From an uncultured Acidimicrobiales bacterium (GTDB lineage: Bacteria > Actinomycetota > Acidimicrobiia > Acidimicrobiales > SZUA-35), in NCBI GenBank assembly GCA_937997485.1, contig CALKTH010000059.1, positions 101,569 through 165,568 of the forward strand: a DNA stretch of 64,000 nucleotides, read 5' to 3'. The notes under the pieces are model-generated. The model searched no databases. It worked only from the letters and a program-made list of their open reading frames with translations, and was not told where the DNA came from. The translations under genes and the position numbers were made by a program. Of the stretch, positions 18,506 to 27,605 are shown one piece after another. Within the stretch, counting starts at the first letter, position 1. Each line of letters starts with the position of its first letter.

Positions 18506-19486
18506 ATGACCAAGACAGCGCTCATCACCGGACTGACGGGCCAAGACGGCTCCTACCTGGCCGAGCTCTTGTTGGAGAAGGGCTATGACGTGCACGGCAT
18601 GGTCCGTCGGACGTCAACGATCAACTTCGAGCGGATCCATCACATCCAGGACGACATCAACATCGTGCAGGGCGACCTCCTCGACGAAGGAGCGCTCACC
18701 GAGCTCATGAAGCAGGTGAAGCCCGACGAGGTTTACAACCTCGCGGCCCAGTCGTTCGTGCAGACCTCATGGCAGCAAGCGGTGTTGACCGGCGAGACCA
18801 CGGCCCTCGGCGCCACTCGCATCCTGAACGCAGTCAAGAACACCGACCCGGACATCCGCTTCTACCAGGCCAGCAGCTCGGAGATGTTCGGGAAGGTCCA
18901 GGAGGTTCCTCAGACTGAGGACACGCCCTTCTACCCCCGCAGTCCCTATGGCGTGGCGAAGGTGTACGGCCACTGGATCACGGTGAACTACCGCGAGAGC
19001 TACGGACTCCATGCTTCGAGCGGCATCCTCTTCAACCACGAGTCACCCCGTCGTGGCCTCGAGTTCGTGACTCGCAAGATCACCAATCACGTGGCCCGCA
19101 TCAAGCTCGGTCTCATCAACGAGATTCGCCTCGGCGACCTCCATCCTCAGCGAGACTGGGGCTACGCCAAGGACTACGTCGAGGGCATGTGGCGCATGCT
19201 CCAGCAAGACGAGCCGGACGACTACGTGCTCTCCACCGAAGAGACTCACTCGGTCCAGGAGTTCTGCGAGATCGCCTTCGGTCACGTTGATCTCAACTGG
19301 CAGGACCATGTCGTGCAGGACGAACGATTCATGCGTCCGGCCGAGGTGGATCTGCTGATCGGCGACGCCAGCAAGGCTCGTGAGAAGTTGGGTTGGGAAG
19401 CCAGCACGCCGTTCACCGAATTGGTGACGATGATGGTCGACTCCGATCTGGACCTCGTCGCCCGTCAGCAGCGCGAACTCGCCTGA
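18506..19486 (+). CDS. gmd: GDP-mannose 4,6-dehydratase
   Basis: 326 residues from ATG 18506, preceded by AGGAA. Gmd features are all present: [16 protein letters not shown] at the N-terminal NADP site, [48 protein letters not shown] with the catalytic Tyr/Lys, and NHESPRRG. It converts GDP-D-mannose to GDP-4-keto-6-deoxy-mannose, the substrate of Rmd. Its stop lies 2 nt before the cofD start, so sugar and F420 genes appear to share one transcript. Confidence 0.95.
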   Translation: MTKTALITGLTGQDGSYLAELLLEKGYDVHGMVRRTSTINFERIHHIQDDINIVQGDLLDEGALTELMKQVKPDEVYNLAAQSFVQTSWQQAVLTGETTALGATRILNAVKNTDPDIRFYQASSSEMFGKVQEVPQTEDTPFYPRSPYGVAKVYGHWITVNYRESYGLHASSGILFNHESPRRGLEFVTRKITNHVARIKLGLINEIRLGDLHPQRDWGYAKDYVEGMWRMLQQDEPDDYVLSTEETHSVQEFCEIAFGHVDLNWQDHVVQDERFMRPAEVDLLIGDASKAREKLGWEASTPFTELVTMMVDSDLDLVARQQRELA

Positions 19487-19488
19487 TT

Positions 19489-20451
19489 GTGTCTGCTGCC
19501 GACGAGACCGCCACGCAGAGCAACGCCACGGACGGCGTGGTGGTGGTGTGCGGCGGCGTTGGCGCGGCCCGGCTACTCCGCGGCTTCGTCGGGCGCGTGT
19601 CAGCGGAGCAGCTCACTGCCATTGTCAACGTTGGCGACGATATGGACCTGCACGGTCTGCGTATCTGTCCCGACATCGACACGATCACGTACACCCTCGC
19701 TGACGCCGTCAGTCCGGAACGGGGCTGGGGTCTCGACGGCGAGTCGTGGCAGGCGATGGCGATGTTGGAGAAGCTGGGCGGTGTCGATTGGTTCTCTCTC
19801 GGCGACCGCGATCTCGGCACGCATCTCTATCGCACGCAGCGTCTCTCCGAGGGAGCATCGCTGGCTGCCATCACCGAAGAGATTGCGTCCCGCTGGGAGC
19901 TGCCGCTGCGCATGCTGCCCGTCACCGAGGACCGGTTGCGCACGATGGTGACCACCGTGGATGAGGGCGAAATCTCGTTCCAGGAATACTTCGTTCGTCG
20001 ACAGCACTCCGTGGCGGTGACCTCCGTTCGCTTCGACGGATCGGCATCCTCCAGGCCCGCTGCCGGAGTTCTCGAGGCACTTCGCTCGGCGAGGCGCATC
20101 GTCATCGCCCCGTCCAATCCCGCCGTGTCCATCGACCCTGTGCTCGCGGTGCCCGGCGTGAGGGACGTGCTCATCGAACGTCGCTCGGATGTGCGGGCCG
20201 TCTCCCCCATCATCGGAGGCAAAGCGCTCAAGGGACCAGCGGATCGTCTCCTGGTCGAGTTGGGCCGAGAGGCTTCCGCTCTGGCCGTCGCAGAGTGGTA
20301 CGCAGACGTGGTGGGCACGCTCGTGATCGACACGGTCGACGCCGACGCCGCGCCAGCAATCGAAGCGCTCGGTGTCACCCCGCTGGTGACGGACACGATC
20401 ATGGCCCAGCCAGGTGTAACCGAATCACTGGCCGAGATCCTGCTCTCATAG
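19489..20451 (+). CDS. cofD: 2-phospho-L-lactate transferase (F420 biosynthesis)
   Basis: 320 residues from GTG 19489, 2 nt after the gmd stop. The nucleotide loop CGGVGAARLLRG near residues 21-32 and NVGDDMDLHGLRICPDIDT are classic CofD/FbiA motifs. SPIIGGKALKGPA further on matches the family. It joins a lactyl- or enolpyruvyl-diphospho-guanosine to the deazaflavin Fo to make F420-0 or its dehydro form. cofE follows 23 nt downstream. The guanylyltransferase CofC and Fo synthase genes are not in this window. Confidence 0.93.
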   Translation: MSAADETATQSNATDGVVVVCGGVGAARLLRGFVGRVSAEQLTAIVNVGDDMDLHGLRICPDIDTITYTLADAVSPERGWGLDGESWQAMAMLEKLGGVDWFSLGDRDLGTHLYRTQRLSEGASLAAITEEIASRWELPLRMLPVTEDRLRTMVTTVDEGEISFQEYFVRRQHSVAVTSVRFDGSASSRPAAGVLEALRSARRIVIAPSNPAVSIDPVLAVPGVRDVLIERRSDVRAVSPIIGGKALKGPADRLLVELGREASALAVAEWYADVVGTLVIDTVDADAAPAIEALGVTPLVTDTIMAQPGVTESLAEILLS

Positions 20452-20462
20452 CTCGCCTCACA

Positions 20463-20468
20463 TAGTCT
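20463..20468 (+). promoter_or_regulatory. Internal -10 element of cofE, leaderless architecture
   Basis: TAGTCT, six bases, then ATG at 20475. It sits in the short cofD-cofE gap, so cofE may have its own promoter. Confidence 0.5.
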
Positions 20469-20474
20469 CAGCGG

Positions 20475-21221
20475 ATGCTGCGTCGTCTCCAGATCATTCC
20501 CATTCCCGGCATGCCGGAGGTCCGCCCCGGCGATGACCTCGCCGGACAGATCATGGATGCGTGCCAGGCCGAACTCCTACCGGCGGACGGCGGCCTGCAA
20601 GACGGCGATGTGCTCGTGGTCAGCCAGAAGGTCGTTTCCAAGGCTGAGGACCGGCTCGTGAAGGTCGATCCGAACGATCCGCTGTCGCACAAGCCACTCG
20701 TACTTCAAGAATCCAAGCGAGTGGTGCGGCGTCGCGGGGATCTCATCATCTCCGAAACGACCCACGGCTATGTGTGTGCCAACGCCGGGATCGACCGTTC
20801 GAACGTCGACTCCGATGTGGCGTGTCTCCTCCCGGAAGACTCTGATCGGTCCGCTCGACGCATCCGAGACGCCATCAAGGGTCGACTCGGGGTGACCACG
20901 GCCATCATCGTGGCCGACACCTTCGGGCGGCCATGGCGTCGCGGCATCACCGATATCGCGCTCGGATGCGCAGGCATCATGCCGATTCTCGACCTACGGG
21001 GAACCGAGGATGCGACAGGACGCGAGCTGCACGTGACGGAAGTGTGCGTGGTGGATGAACTGGCGGGAGCGGCTGAACTGGTGCGAGGCAAGGCGACGGG
21101 GGTCGCCGTGGCGCTGGTTCGAGGAGTGGACCCGGCGTGGTTCGACGTCGATCACGACTTCATGACCGGCACCGTCGTCGGCGACGTGGTCCGCAACGCG
21201 CAGGAGGACCTCTTCCGGTAG
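20475..21221 (+). CDS. cofE: Coenzyme F420-0:L-glutamate ligase
   Basis: 248 residues, the length of a stand-alone CofE. It begins LQIIPIPGMPEVRPGDDLA and contains GDVLVVSQKVVSKAE, TTHGYVCANAGIDRSNV and ADTFGRPWRRGITDIALG, all standard. It adds gamma-linked glutamates to F420-0. In Mycobacterium the homologue FbiB carries an extra C-terminal FMN domain that reduces dehydro-F420; that domain is missing here. The gene ends the rmd-gmd-cofD-cofE run, and a copy of the hairpin element follows about 65 nt later. Confidence 0.94.
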   Translation: MLRRLQIIPIPGMPEVRPGDDLAGQIMDACQAELLPADGGLQDGDVLVVSQKVVSKAEDRLVKVDPNDPLSHKPLVLQESKRVVRRRGDLIISETTHGYVCANAGIDRSNVDSDVACLLPEDSDRSARRIRDAIKGRLGVTTAIIVADTFGRPWRRGITDIALGCAGIMPILDLRGTEDATGRELHVTEVCVVDELAGAAELVRGKATGVAVALVRGVDPAWFDVDHDFMTGTVVGDVVRNAQEDLFR

Positions 21222-21286
21222 GGGTCGATCGCAATCGAAGGCGCCGGCGTTCTCGACCGCCCCAGCGTTGACCCCACGCCCAGGGG

Positions 21287-21370
21287 CCGAAAAATCGTGT
21301 CCAGCCCACCGAGACGGTAGGCCTACGCTGCAGAAAGGGCTCGAAGGTCGTCCAGCACGACAAGAAGGCG
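21287..21370 (+). repeat. Dispersed hairpin element, copy A (forward)
   Basis: Starts CCGAAAAATCGTGTCCAGCC and ends near CGTCCAGCACGACAAGAAGG. It aligns over its length with copies B and C. The central hairpin is imperfect because its right arm has changed to CGGTAGGCCTA. It lies between the convergent ends of cofE and the beta-helix gene. Confidence 0.75.
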
Positions 21371-21392
21371 AGACGACAGCGGCCGTTGCGGG

Positions 21393-23240
21393 CTAGTTGA
21401 TCCAGCAGCCGTCCCAGGGGACCCACTTTTGGAGCCCGACATCTTGTCGGACTCGATCGCCGCCGAAGTTCGGCGCGTACGTGTTCCCGCTGGCCTCACC
21501 AGTGACTCGAAGGAAGCGATAGGCCCAGCAGCGGCTGGAGTGCGTGACGTGGTTGTCGGTGATCTTCGCTCGTGACACGTCACGCATCACCAGATAGCCA
21601 TCGAGCATGGTGTTCCCACTCACCTCCACTTGCCGAGTCTGGTACCAGTACATGCCACACCCATCGCACCAGTTGTCCTGAATGACGACTGGTGCTGGGT
21701 TGCGAGTGCGTCCGGAACGTCCGGCGTACCCGATGATGCCGACCTTGCCGTTCACCGAACCGTTGCGGACATGGAAAGTGTTGTGGCGAATTACCTGATC
21801 GGCATTCGGCCAGGTCACAAGCGGCCCATCGAGGTTGCGCATCGGTCGCGAACCATCGGCGCTGAGACCATCGCCCTCGACGAAGCGGTTGTATTCGATC
21901 AAGACATTGCGGCCGTCGGTGTTGACAATGTCGCCACCAGCGTTGTGATGAAAATGGTTGTTGCGGATCTTCAGGTCCCGACTCGTGTAGCTGAGACTCT
22001 CCACATCGATGCCGAACTGAGGCGACGTGCCGTTCGTGTGATGAATCTCGTTGTCGTGGATGTCCACACGGATGGCGCCGACGATCGATATCCCCTGACG
22101 TCGGTTGTTGTTGAACTCGCTGTTCCTCACCGTGATGTCGGTGACCGAGCCGTTGCGGTTGCCCACCATGAGGATTCCATCGCCAGTGGAGTCACGAATC
22201 GTGATGTCCTCGACGAGGACCCGAGCGGAGGTGGCCTGAATGCAGATGCTGTGGCCCTCGTCGTGCGCCGTCCCACCACCCGTACGGGGCGTGAAGAGGT
22301 GGCCGTCTCGATCTCCGATCAGCGTCCCACCCCTGATGACGACGTCTCGCTTGTTGGTCACGGCGAGGGTGCAGGCGTTCCACTTGTCGTGCGGTGCCAT
22401 TTCGATCGTGGCATTGGGATCGAGGACGAACGCTGTTCCGCCCGGAAGTTGCAAGCCGGCCCGATAGATGCTGTTGCCAGGCGCCCCGATCAGGTAGTGG
22501 CCAGCCGGGACGCGAATCGTGCCGATACCGGAGGCTGCGGCATCGTCAATCGCCCGTTGAAAGTTCGCGTTGTTCGTTGCCGGATCACCCGTCCGATCGG
22601 CCGGGACCCCGTAGGCGGTGAGATCAAGCGTGTGTTCCCCGGCAGGCACAGTCGGCAGCAGCGGATCGGGCCCACCCGGCTCGATGGGTCGTGGATAGGG
22701 GTGCTTGGCATCAAACTCAACGCTGTCGGAAAAGCGAAGCATGACCTGTCCTCGACTCACAGGATTGGGCCCACTCATCTGCCCCACCCAGAACGAGCGC
22801 CCGCTCTCATCCGGTGACCGGCCGAGCACGTTGTGGTACACGAGATCGATGAACGCTCCCTCGTCGATGGCACCGTACGTCTCGATGAACTCATCGCTGG
22901 TGGCGAAGAAGTCAGCGATGCTGCTGATCGTTCGGCCTCGAGCCCGCTCCTCGAGCCAGAACTGAGTACCGCCCAACTCCGGTTCGCGACGGAAGAACGC
23001 CTGGTAGAGCCGCAGCACGTCAGCATCGAGCGGCGTGAAGCCTTCGGCATAGGTGACCTCGAAGAGGTTGACGGCGTCGTCGCGGTTGGCGAGTCCTCGA
23101 CGACCCCGAGCCGCATCGTCCGCGACGCTGATCTCGATCTCCTCACTCGGCTCTTGACCGCTGGCCGCGGGAGCAAACGAGAACCAACACAGCGCTGTGA
23201 GAAAGGCGAAGACGAACGAGATGCGGCGAGGGAAACGCAA
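21393..23240 (-). CDS. Secreted DUF4214 / right-handed beta-helix protein
   Basis: About 615 residues, taking TTG at 23240 as start. It follows AAGGA by 7 nt and opens directly into a signal peptide (LRFPRRISFVFAFLTALCWF, cleavage near ASG). The frame is open further upstream to 23516, but that stretch overlaps the hairpin element and the helicase start. Residues 75-177 are DUF4214 as two half-repeats (VLRLYQAFFRREPELGGTQFW; DLVYHNVLGRSPDESGRSFW). Residues 205-615 are a pectate-lyase-like parallel beta-helix, opening with DRTGDPATNNANFQRAIDDA and rich in N-x-x-F/I turns (SEFNNNRRQGI, NNHFHHNAGG). It may bind or cleave polysaccharide; no catalytic set was identified. DUF4214 is N-terminal here, unlike the other two such proteins in the window. 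Confidence 0.8.
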   Translation of the reverse strand: MRFPRRISFVFAFLTALCWFSFAPAASGQEPSEEIEISVADDAARGRRGLANRDDAVNLFEVTYAEGFTPLDADVLRLYQAFFRREPELGGTQFWLEERARGRTISSIADFFATSDEFIETYGAIDEGAFIDLVYHNVLGRSPDESGRSFWVGQMSGPNPVSRGQVMLRFSDSVEFDAKHPYPRPIEPGGPDPLLPTVPAGEHTLDLTAYGVPADRTGDPATNNANFQRAIDDAAASGIGTIRVPAGHYLIGAPGNSIYRAGLQLPGGTAFVLDPNATIEMAPHDKWNACTLAVTNKRDVVIRGGTLIGDRDGHLFTPRTGGGTAHDEGHSICIQATSARVLVEDITIRDSTGDGILMVGNRNGSVTDITVRNSEFNNNRRQGISIVGAIRVDIHDNEIHHTNGTSPQFGIDVESLSYTSRDLKIRNNHFHHNAGGDIVNTDGRNVLIEYNRFVEGDGLSADGSRPMRNLDGPLVTWPNADQVIRHNTFHVRNGSVNGKVGIIGYAGRSGRTRNPAPVVIQDNWCDGCGMYWYQTRQVEVSGNTMLDGYLVMRDVSRAKITDNHVTHSSRCWAYRFLRVTGEASGNTYAPNFGGDRVRQDVGLQKWVPWDGCWIN

Positions 23241-23342
23241 AGAAGGAGTCCTTGGCTGGGCGGCACGTTGACCATCGACCAGTCGATCGAAATTCTTGAT
23301 CTTGGCGCGATCGCTGGCGGCGTGATTCGAATTCACACGCCA

Positions 23343-23426
23343 CGCGTTCTTGTCGCGCTGGACGACCTTTCCGTCGTTCTCGCCGTGCCAGCCCACCGTC
23401 TCGGTGGGCTGGGCACGATTTTTCGG
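23343..23426 (-). repeat. Dispersed hairpin element, copy B (reverse)
   Basis: The reverse complement aligns with copy A over about 85 bp. It has a perfect 11-bp stem (CCAGCCCACCG, loop TCT, CGGTGGGCTGG at 23388-23412), then GCACGATTTTT on the plus strand. It sits in the divergent gap between the beta-helix gene and the helicase. Confidence 0.8.
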
Positions 23427-23500
23427 ACAGGGGTGATCTTGGGTGTGGCGGGAGTGGTGGGGCGCACCTCTCCATCGTGGGGCCTCTACCGTGCTGAGCG

Positions 23501-26194
23501 ATGTCGACTGAACCACCGCTCATCAGGCACCTGCCGCCGGCCCCGGATGAGGAGGCGCTGCTCGACGGCTTCAGTGCGTTCACCGCGGAGCTCGGACTCG
23601 AGCTCTACGAGGCCCAGGAAGAGGCGATCTTCGAGCTGCTGGCCGGCAGCCATGTGATCCTCAACACCCCGACCGGCTCGGGCAAGTCCATGGTGGCCGC
23701 CGCCGCCCACTACGCCGCTCTGGCTGGGGATCGCCGCAGCGTGTACACCGCACCCATCAAGGCCCTGGTGAGCGAGAAGTTCTTCGCACTCTGTCGTGAC
23801 TTCGGCTCCGAACGAGTCGGCATGATCACCGGCGACGCAGCGGTCAACCCCGACGCCCCCATCATCTGCTGCACGGCCGAGATCCTGGCGAACTGGGCCC
23901 TCCGGGATGGCCCGGAGACGGACGTGGACGTGGTGATCGTCGACGAGTTCCACTACTACGGCGACCCGCAACGAGGCTGGGCCTGGCAGCTCCCGCTCCT
24001 CGAGCTGCCGCACGTGCAGTTCCTGTTGATGTCGGCGACGCTCGGCGACACCACCTTCCTCAGCGAGGACCTGGAGCGGCGAACAGGCCGCCCGGTCAGT
24101 CTGGTGGCCTCGACGCAGCGCCCCGTCCCGCTCGACTTCGAGTACCGGCGCACCACGTTGCACGCCTCGATCGAGGAACTTCTCGAGACCGGAAGGGCGC
24201 CCATTTACCTCGTGCACTTCACCCAGCGGGAGGCCACCGAGGCGGCCCAGGGCTATCTCTCGCTCGATCCTTTGCAGAAGGACGAGAAGGCCAAGATCCG
24301 GGAGCTGATCGGCGGCTTCCGTTTCGACTCTCCCATCGGCAAGGATCTCAAGCGCTTCCTGCTCGGTGGCATTGGTGTTCACCACGCCGGCCTCCTGCCC
24401 AAGTACCGGTTGCTTGTCGAGAAGTTGGCCCAGGCCGGGCTCTTGAAGATCATCTGCGGTACCGACACGCTCGGCGTCGGCGTGAACGTTCCCATTCGTT
24501 CGGTGCTGTTCACCCAATTGTGCAAGTACGACGGGCAACAGGTCCGGATCCTCAAGAATCGGGAGTTCGCACAGATCGCCGGTCGAGCCGGCCGCAAGGG
24601 CTACGACGATCGCGGCGACGTATGGGTCCAGGCTCCGGCGCATGTCGTCGAGAACCAACGGGCAGAGGAGAAGGCAGCGGCCAAGGCCGGGAAGAAGAAG
24701 GTCGTCAAGAAGAAGCCGCCGGAGCGGGGCTACGCGCATTGGACCGAGGACACCTTCAACCGAATCATCTCGGGTCAGCCCGAACCGATGCGTTCGCACT
24801 TCCAGGTCACTCACCAGATGGTCATGAGCTTGCTCGACCGTCCCGTGATGGGTGGCGAAGACGGGTGCGCCGCGACGCGGCGCCTGCTCACCACCAACCA
24901 TGAACCACGGCGCCGCCAGCGAGAGCACATCAAGCGGTCCATCGCCATCTACCGATCCCTGGCTGACGCCGAGCTGCTCGAGTTTCCCGACGAGCCCGAC
25001 GAGTTGGGTCGACGAGTGCGGGTGAACTTCGACCTTCAGGACGAATTCGCCCTCCATCAGCCCCTGTCCCTCTGGGCCTTGGAGGCGCTCGAGCAGCTCG
25101 AAGCCCAGCGCGCCGACCCGTCGCTGACACCCGTGGCTCCGGTACGCCCGGAACCCTCGCCCGAGTTCTCGGACGAGTTCTCGGACGACGACGCTGCAGC
25201 GCTCGATCCGGAGCGTGACAGCGCTGAGATCGAGGCGTACCTGAGCGGGACGGCTCGACGGTCCGATGTCGAGTACGCGCTGGACATGGTGACGATCATC
25301 GAGTCGGTGCTGGAGAACCCCGGCGTCGTGATCGCGGCCCAGGTCAACCAGGCCAAGTCTGAGCTCATGGCCGACATGAAGATGCGGGGAATCGAGTACG
25401 ACGAGCGTATGGACCGCCTGCGCGAGGTCGAGCCTCCGCAGCCCAACAAGCGCTGGTTGTACGACAGCTTCGATGCGTTCCGCATGCATCACCCCTGGGT
25501 GGGCCAGGACAACGTGCGGCCGAAGTCGGTCGTTCGTGATCTGTTCGAGCTCGGTATGACCTTTGGCGAGTTCGTCAACCACTACGGGCTCAAGCGCAGC
25601 GAGGGTGTTGTGCTGCGCTATCTGAGCGATGTGTACAAGGGCCTCATTCAGAACATCCCCGAGGCGCTGAAGACCGAGGAGTTGGACGACATCATTGAGT
25701 GGCTGGGTGCGCTCGTCCGCCAGGTTGATTCCAGCCTCATCGACGAGTGGGAACGGTTGCAGTCGCCAGACACCGAGCTCAGCGAACCTGATCCGCTGCG
25801 GCCACCGAGCGGCGACAGCGATCTGATCACGGACAACGCTCGGGCGTTCCGGGTGATGGTCCGCAACGAGATCTTCCTCTGGGTGCAAGAAGCGGCGCGT
25901 CACAAGGTGGCTCGTGTGCTCGACCGTTGCGCCGAGAACAGCGCCATCACCGACCCGCTCGAGCTGGTCGAAGCGCTGCAGCCGTACTGGGATGACTTCC
26001 CAACAATCGAGACAGCGGGCGATGCCCGCTCACCCGAGCGTTTCATCTTCGACCCCGCCACCGGCCGGGTCACCCAAATCCTGCTGGACCCCGAGGAAGG
26101 CGACGAGTGGCGCTTCGTCGCCGAGGTCGACGTCGATGCGTCCAACGAGGCCGGACGAGCCGTCCTCCGCCTCATCAGCCTCGGCCCCGTCTAA
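23501..26194 (+). CDS. Ski2-like DEAD/DEAH-box helicase with DUF3516 C-terminus
   Basis: 897 residues. RecA1 has the Q-like LYEAQEEAIFELL region, motif I TPTGSGKS at 56-63, motif Ia TAPIKALVSEKF, motif II DEFH at 148-151 and motif III SAT near 178. RecA2 contains GVHHAGLLPKYR, GTDTLGVGVNVP and the motif VI QIAGRAGRKG near 366. A Lys-rich linker follows, then a long C-terminal region matching DUF3516 of actinobacterial helicases. It is probably an RNA helicase in decay or ribosome metabolism. DEFH instead of DEAD or DEVH is normal for this group. A TACCGT hexamer lies 8 nt before the ATG. Hairpin elements flank it on both sides. Confidence 0.92.
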   Translation: MSTEPPLIRHLPPAPDEEALLDGFSAFTAELGLELYEAQEEAIFELLAGSHVILNTPTGSGKSMVAAAAHYAALAGDRRSVYTAPIKALVSEKFFALCRDFGSERVGMITGDAAVNPDAPIICCTAEILANWALRDGPETDVDVVIVDEFHYYGDPQRGWAWQLPLLELPHVQFLLMSATLGDTTFLSEDLERRTGRPVSLVASTQRPVPLDFEYRRTTLHASIEELLETGRAPIYLVHFTQREATEAAQGYLSLDPLQKDEKAKIRELIGGFRFDSPIGKDLKRFLLGGIGVHHAGLLPKYRLLVEKLAQAGLLKIICGTDTLGVGVNVPIRSVLFTQLCKYDGQQVRILKNREFAQIAGRAGRKGYDDRGDVWVQAPAHVVENQRAEEKAAAKAGKKKVVKKKPPERGYAHWTEDTFNRIISGQPEPMRSHFQVTHQMVMSLLDRPVMGGEDGCAATRRLLTTNHEPRRRQREHIKRSIAIYRSLADAELLEFPDEPDELGRRVRVNFDLQDEFALHQPLSLWALEALEQLEAQRADPSLTPVAPVRPEPSPEFSDEFSDDDAAALDPERDSAEIEAYLSGTARRSDVEYALDMVTIIESVLENPGVVIAAQVNQAKSELMADMKMRGIEYDERMDRLREVEPPQPNKRWLYDSFDAFRMHHPWVGQDNVRPKSVVRDLFELGMTFGEFVNHYGLKRSEGVVLRYLSDVYKGLIQNIPEALKTEELDDIIEWLGALVRQVDSSLIDEWERLQSPDTELSEPDPLRPPSGDSDLITDNARAFRVMVRNEIFLWVQEAARHKVARVLDRCAENSAITDPLELVEALQPYWDDFPTIETAGDARSPERFIFDPATGRVTQILLDPEEGDEWRFVAEVDVDASNEAGRAVLRLISLGPV

Positions 26195-26230
26195 CTCTCC
26201 TCCCCTCCGCTCCCCTTCCCCCTCACGTCA
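26195..26230 (+). other. Pyrimidine-rich tract after the helicase gene
   Basis: About 30 nearly uninterrupted C/T bases lie between the helicase stop and copy C of the hairpin element. They could serve as a C-rich, Rho-type termination site; only composition supports this. Confidence 0.3.
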
Positions 26231-26252
26231 CCCACTACAACGCAGCCCGTGC

Positions 26253-26335
26253 CGAAATTTCGTGTCCAGCCCACCGTTCCGGTGGGCTGGCGCTGCGAGA
26301 ACCGGCGCGAGGTCGTCCACCGCTGCAGTTTCGGC
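26253..26335 (+). repeat. Dispersed hairpin element, copy C (forward)
   Basis: Begins CCGAAATTTCGTGTCCAGCC and ends GCAGTTTCGG, so CCGAAA and TTTCGG are inverted at its ends. The core hairpin (CCAGCCCACCG, loop TTC, CGGTGGGCTGG) is perfect, with a compensated loop change relative to copies A and B. Confidence 0.8.
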
Positions 26336-26379
26336 GAGTGGATGGGGAGGGAGACAAGAGCCAAGCAAGACCCGCCCCA

Positions 26380-27135
26380 TCAATCGGCGGGGCGGCCGTC
26401 CGTGAACGCTCGGGGCGGCACCCCGAACTCTGAGCGAAACGCTGCAACGAACGAGCTCGGCGATGCGTAACCGACGGCGCCAGCCACTCTTGTCACGTTG
26501 TCTCCCTGTGCCAGCATGGCAACCGCCGCCAGGACCCGAGCTCGGCGTCGCCATTGCCCCAGACTCATGAGTGTCTCGGACCGAAACCGCCGTTCGATGG
26601 TCCGGCGGGTCGCATGTGCGGCGAGAAGGTGTTGATCCAGCGGCAGAGCCGGATCGCTCATGATCGAGGTGGCCACACCGAGCGCAACGTTGTCCGTTGG
26701 CAGGACGAGGTCCAGCGGTGCGTCGGGTTCGCTGGCAAGACGCGCTGCAAGCAGTGTGACCAGAGCCTCGTGCGGTCGATCGTCGACGCGCAGCGGGGCC
26801 GTCGCAACGGCGTGCGTCACGAGTTCCCGGGTCAGCGGAGCGAGGCGCACGACTCGCAGCTCAGGACCAATGACATCCAGCCTTTGGTCGAAGTAGAGGC
26901 ACCGCATCGCCACTCTCCTCGTCGTCTTGATCTGGAGTCGCGTCCCATCTGGCACACAGAGGGCTCTGTGCGCCGGAACGGTCCACGCCTGGGTGTCGGT
27001 CAGGGCAGTGAAGACCCCCGAGCGAGCGAACACCAGATAGTCCCAGCCCGGCTGGGTCGGCAGCAAGACGCGCCCCTGGGGATGGGTGATGGAGTAGCTC
27101 CGCACCTGAGCGGCCGGTTGGCGAGAATTCGACAC
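26380..27135 (-). CDS. AraC-family transcriptional regulator
   Basis: About 251 residues from GTG 27135, the only in-frame start that avoids overlapping the divergent VOC gene. An ATG at 27207 is the alternative. The N-terminal two thirds form a cupin-like sensor (PQGRVLLPTQPGWDYLVFAR...VPAHRALCVPDG). The C-terminal 90 residues hold two helix-turn-helix motifs with the AraC signature NVTRVAGAVGYASPSSFVAA and FRSEFGVPPRAF. It likely controls itself and the divergent VOC gene 53 nt away. The ligand is unknown. The C-terminal PPRAF replaces the usual P-x-x-Y/F-R. Confidence 0.85.
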   Translation of the reverse strand: MSNSRQPAAQVRSYSITHPQGRVLLPTQPGWDYLVFARSGVFTALTDTQAWTVPAHRALCVPDGTRLQIKTTRRVAMRCLYFDQRLDVIGPELRVVRLAPLTRELVTHAVATAPLRVDDRPHEALVTLLAARLASEPDAPLDLVLPTDNVALGVATSIMSDPALPLDQHLLAAHATRRTIERRFRSETLMSLGQWRRRARVLAAVAMLAQGDNVTRVAGAVGYASPSSFVAAFRSEFGVPPRAFTDGRPAD

Positions 27136-27188
27136 GATTCGTCGAACTGTAGATGGTCGGCCATTGAGCGAACTGCGAGCATGAGGAC

Positions 27189-27566
27189 ATGCACTCACGT
27201 CTGACACACTTCGCCATCAACACCGACGAGGTTGAAGCCACGCAGGCCTTCTACGGCGCCGTCTTTGGCTGGCAGTTCCAGGAGTACGGGCCACCCGGCT
27301 TCATCCAGATCATGGATGCCACGGGCGAGACACCCATGGGCGCGATTCAGCAGCGCCGCCAACTCTTGGATAGCAGTCCAACCGTCGGCTTCGAGTGCAC
27401 CTTCGACGTCGACGACGTCGAGGTAGCACGAGAGCGGATTCTGGCCGCTGGCGGCGAAATCCTCATGGAGAAATTCACCATCTCGAACGTGGGGCACCTC
27501 ATTGCCTTCAAGGATCCTGGCGGCAACCCCGCCCTCGCCATGGAATACGACCGGTCGGCCGAGTAG
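27189..27566 (+). CDS. VOC-family (glyoxalase-like) protein
   Basis: 125 residues forming two beta-alpha-beta-beta-beta units. It starts RLTHFAINTDEVEATQAFYG, has GWQFQEYGPPGF in the middle and ends with FKDPGGNPALAMEYD, the common tail of single-domain VOC proteins. The metal-ligand positions His and Glu at the ends appear present. The substrate is unknown; relatives are isomerases, dioxygenases or resistance proteins. It is divergent from the AraC regulator, its probable controller, and convergent with manC. Confidence 0.87.
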   Translation: MHSRLTHFAINTDEVEATQAFYGAVFGWQFQEYGPPGFIQIMDATGETPMGAIQQRRQLLDSSPTVGFECTFDVDDVEVARERILAAGGEILMEKFTISNVGHLIAFKDPGGNPALAMEYDRSAE

Positions 27567-27605
27567 CGATCGTCGAGAAGTCCATGGACTCGTGACGGCG
27601 AGAGG

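Noticed and set aside
23486-25903. 805-codon open frame on the minus strand inside the helicase gene
   Set aside because: Antisense to a helicase with all motifs intact, and its translation is Leu/His/Val-rich without recognisable domains.
21287-26335. Hairpin elements as simple rho-independent terminators
   Set aside because: Conservation extends well past the stem, and copy B lies upstream of both neighbours, where a terminator would serve neither.
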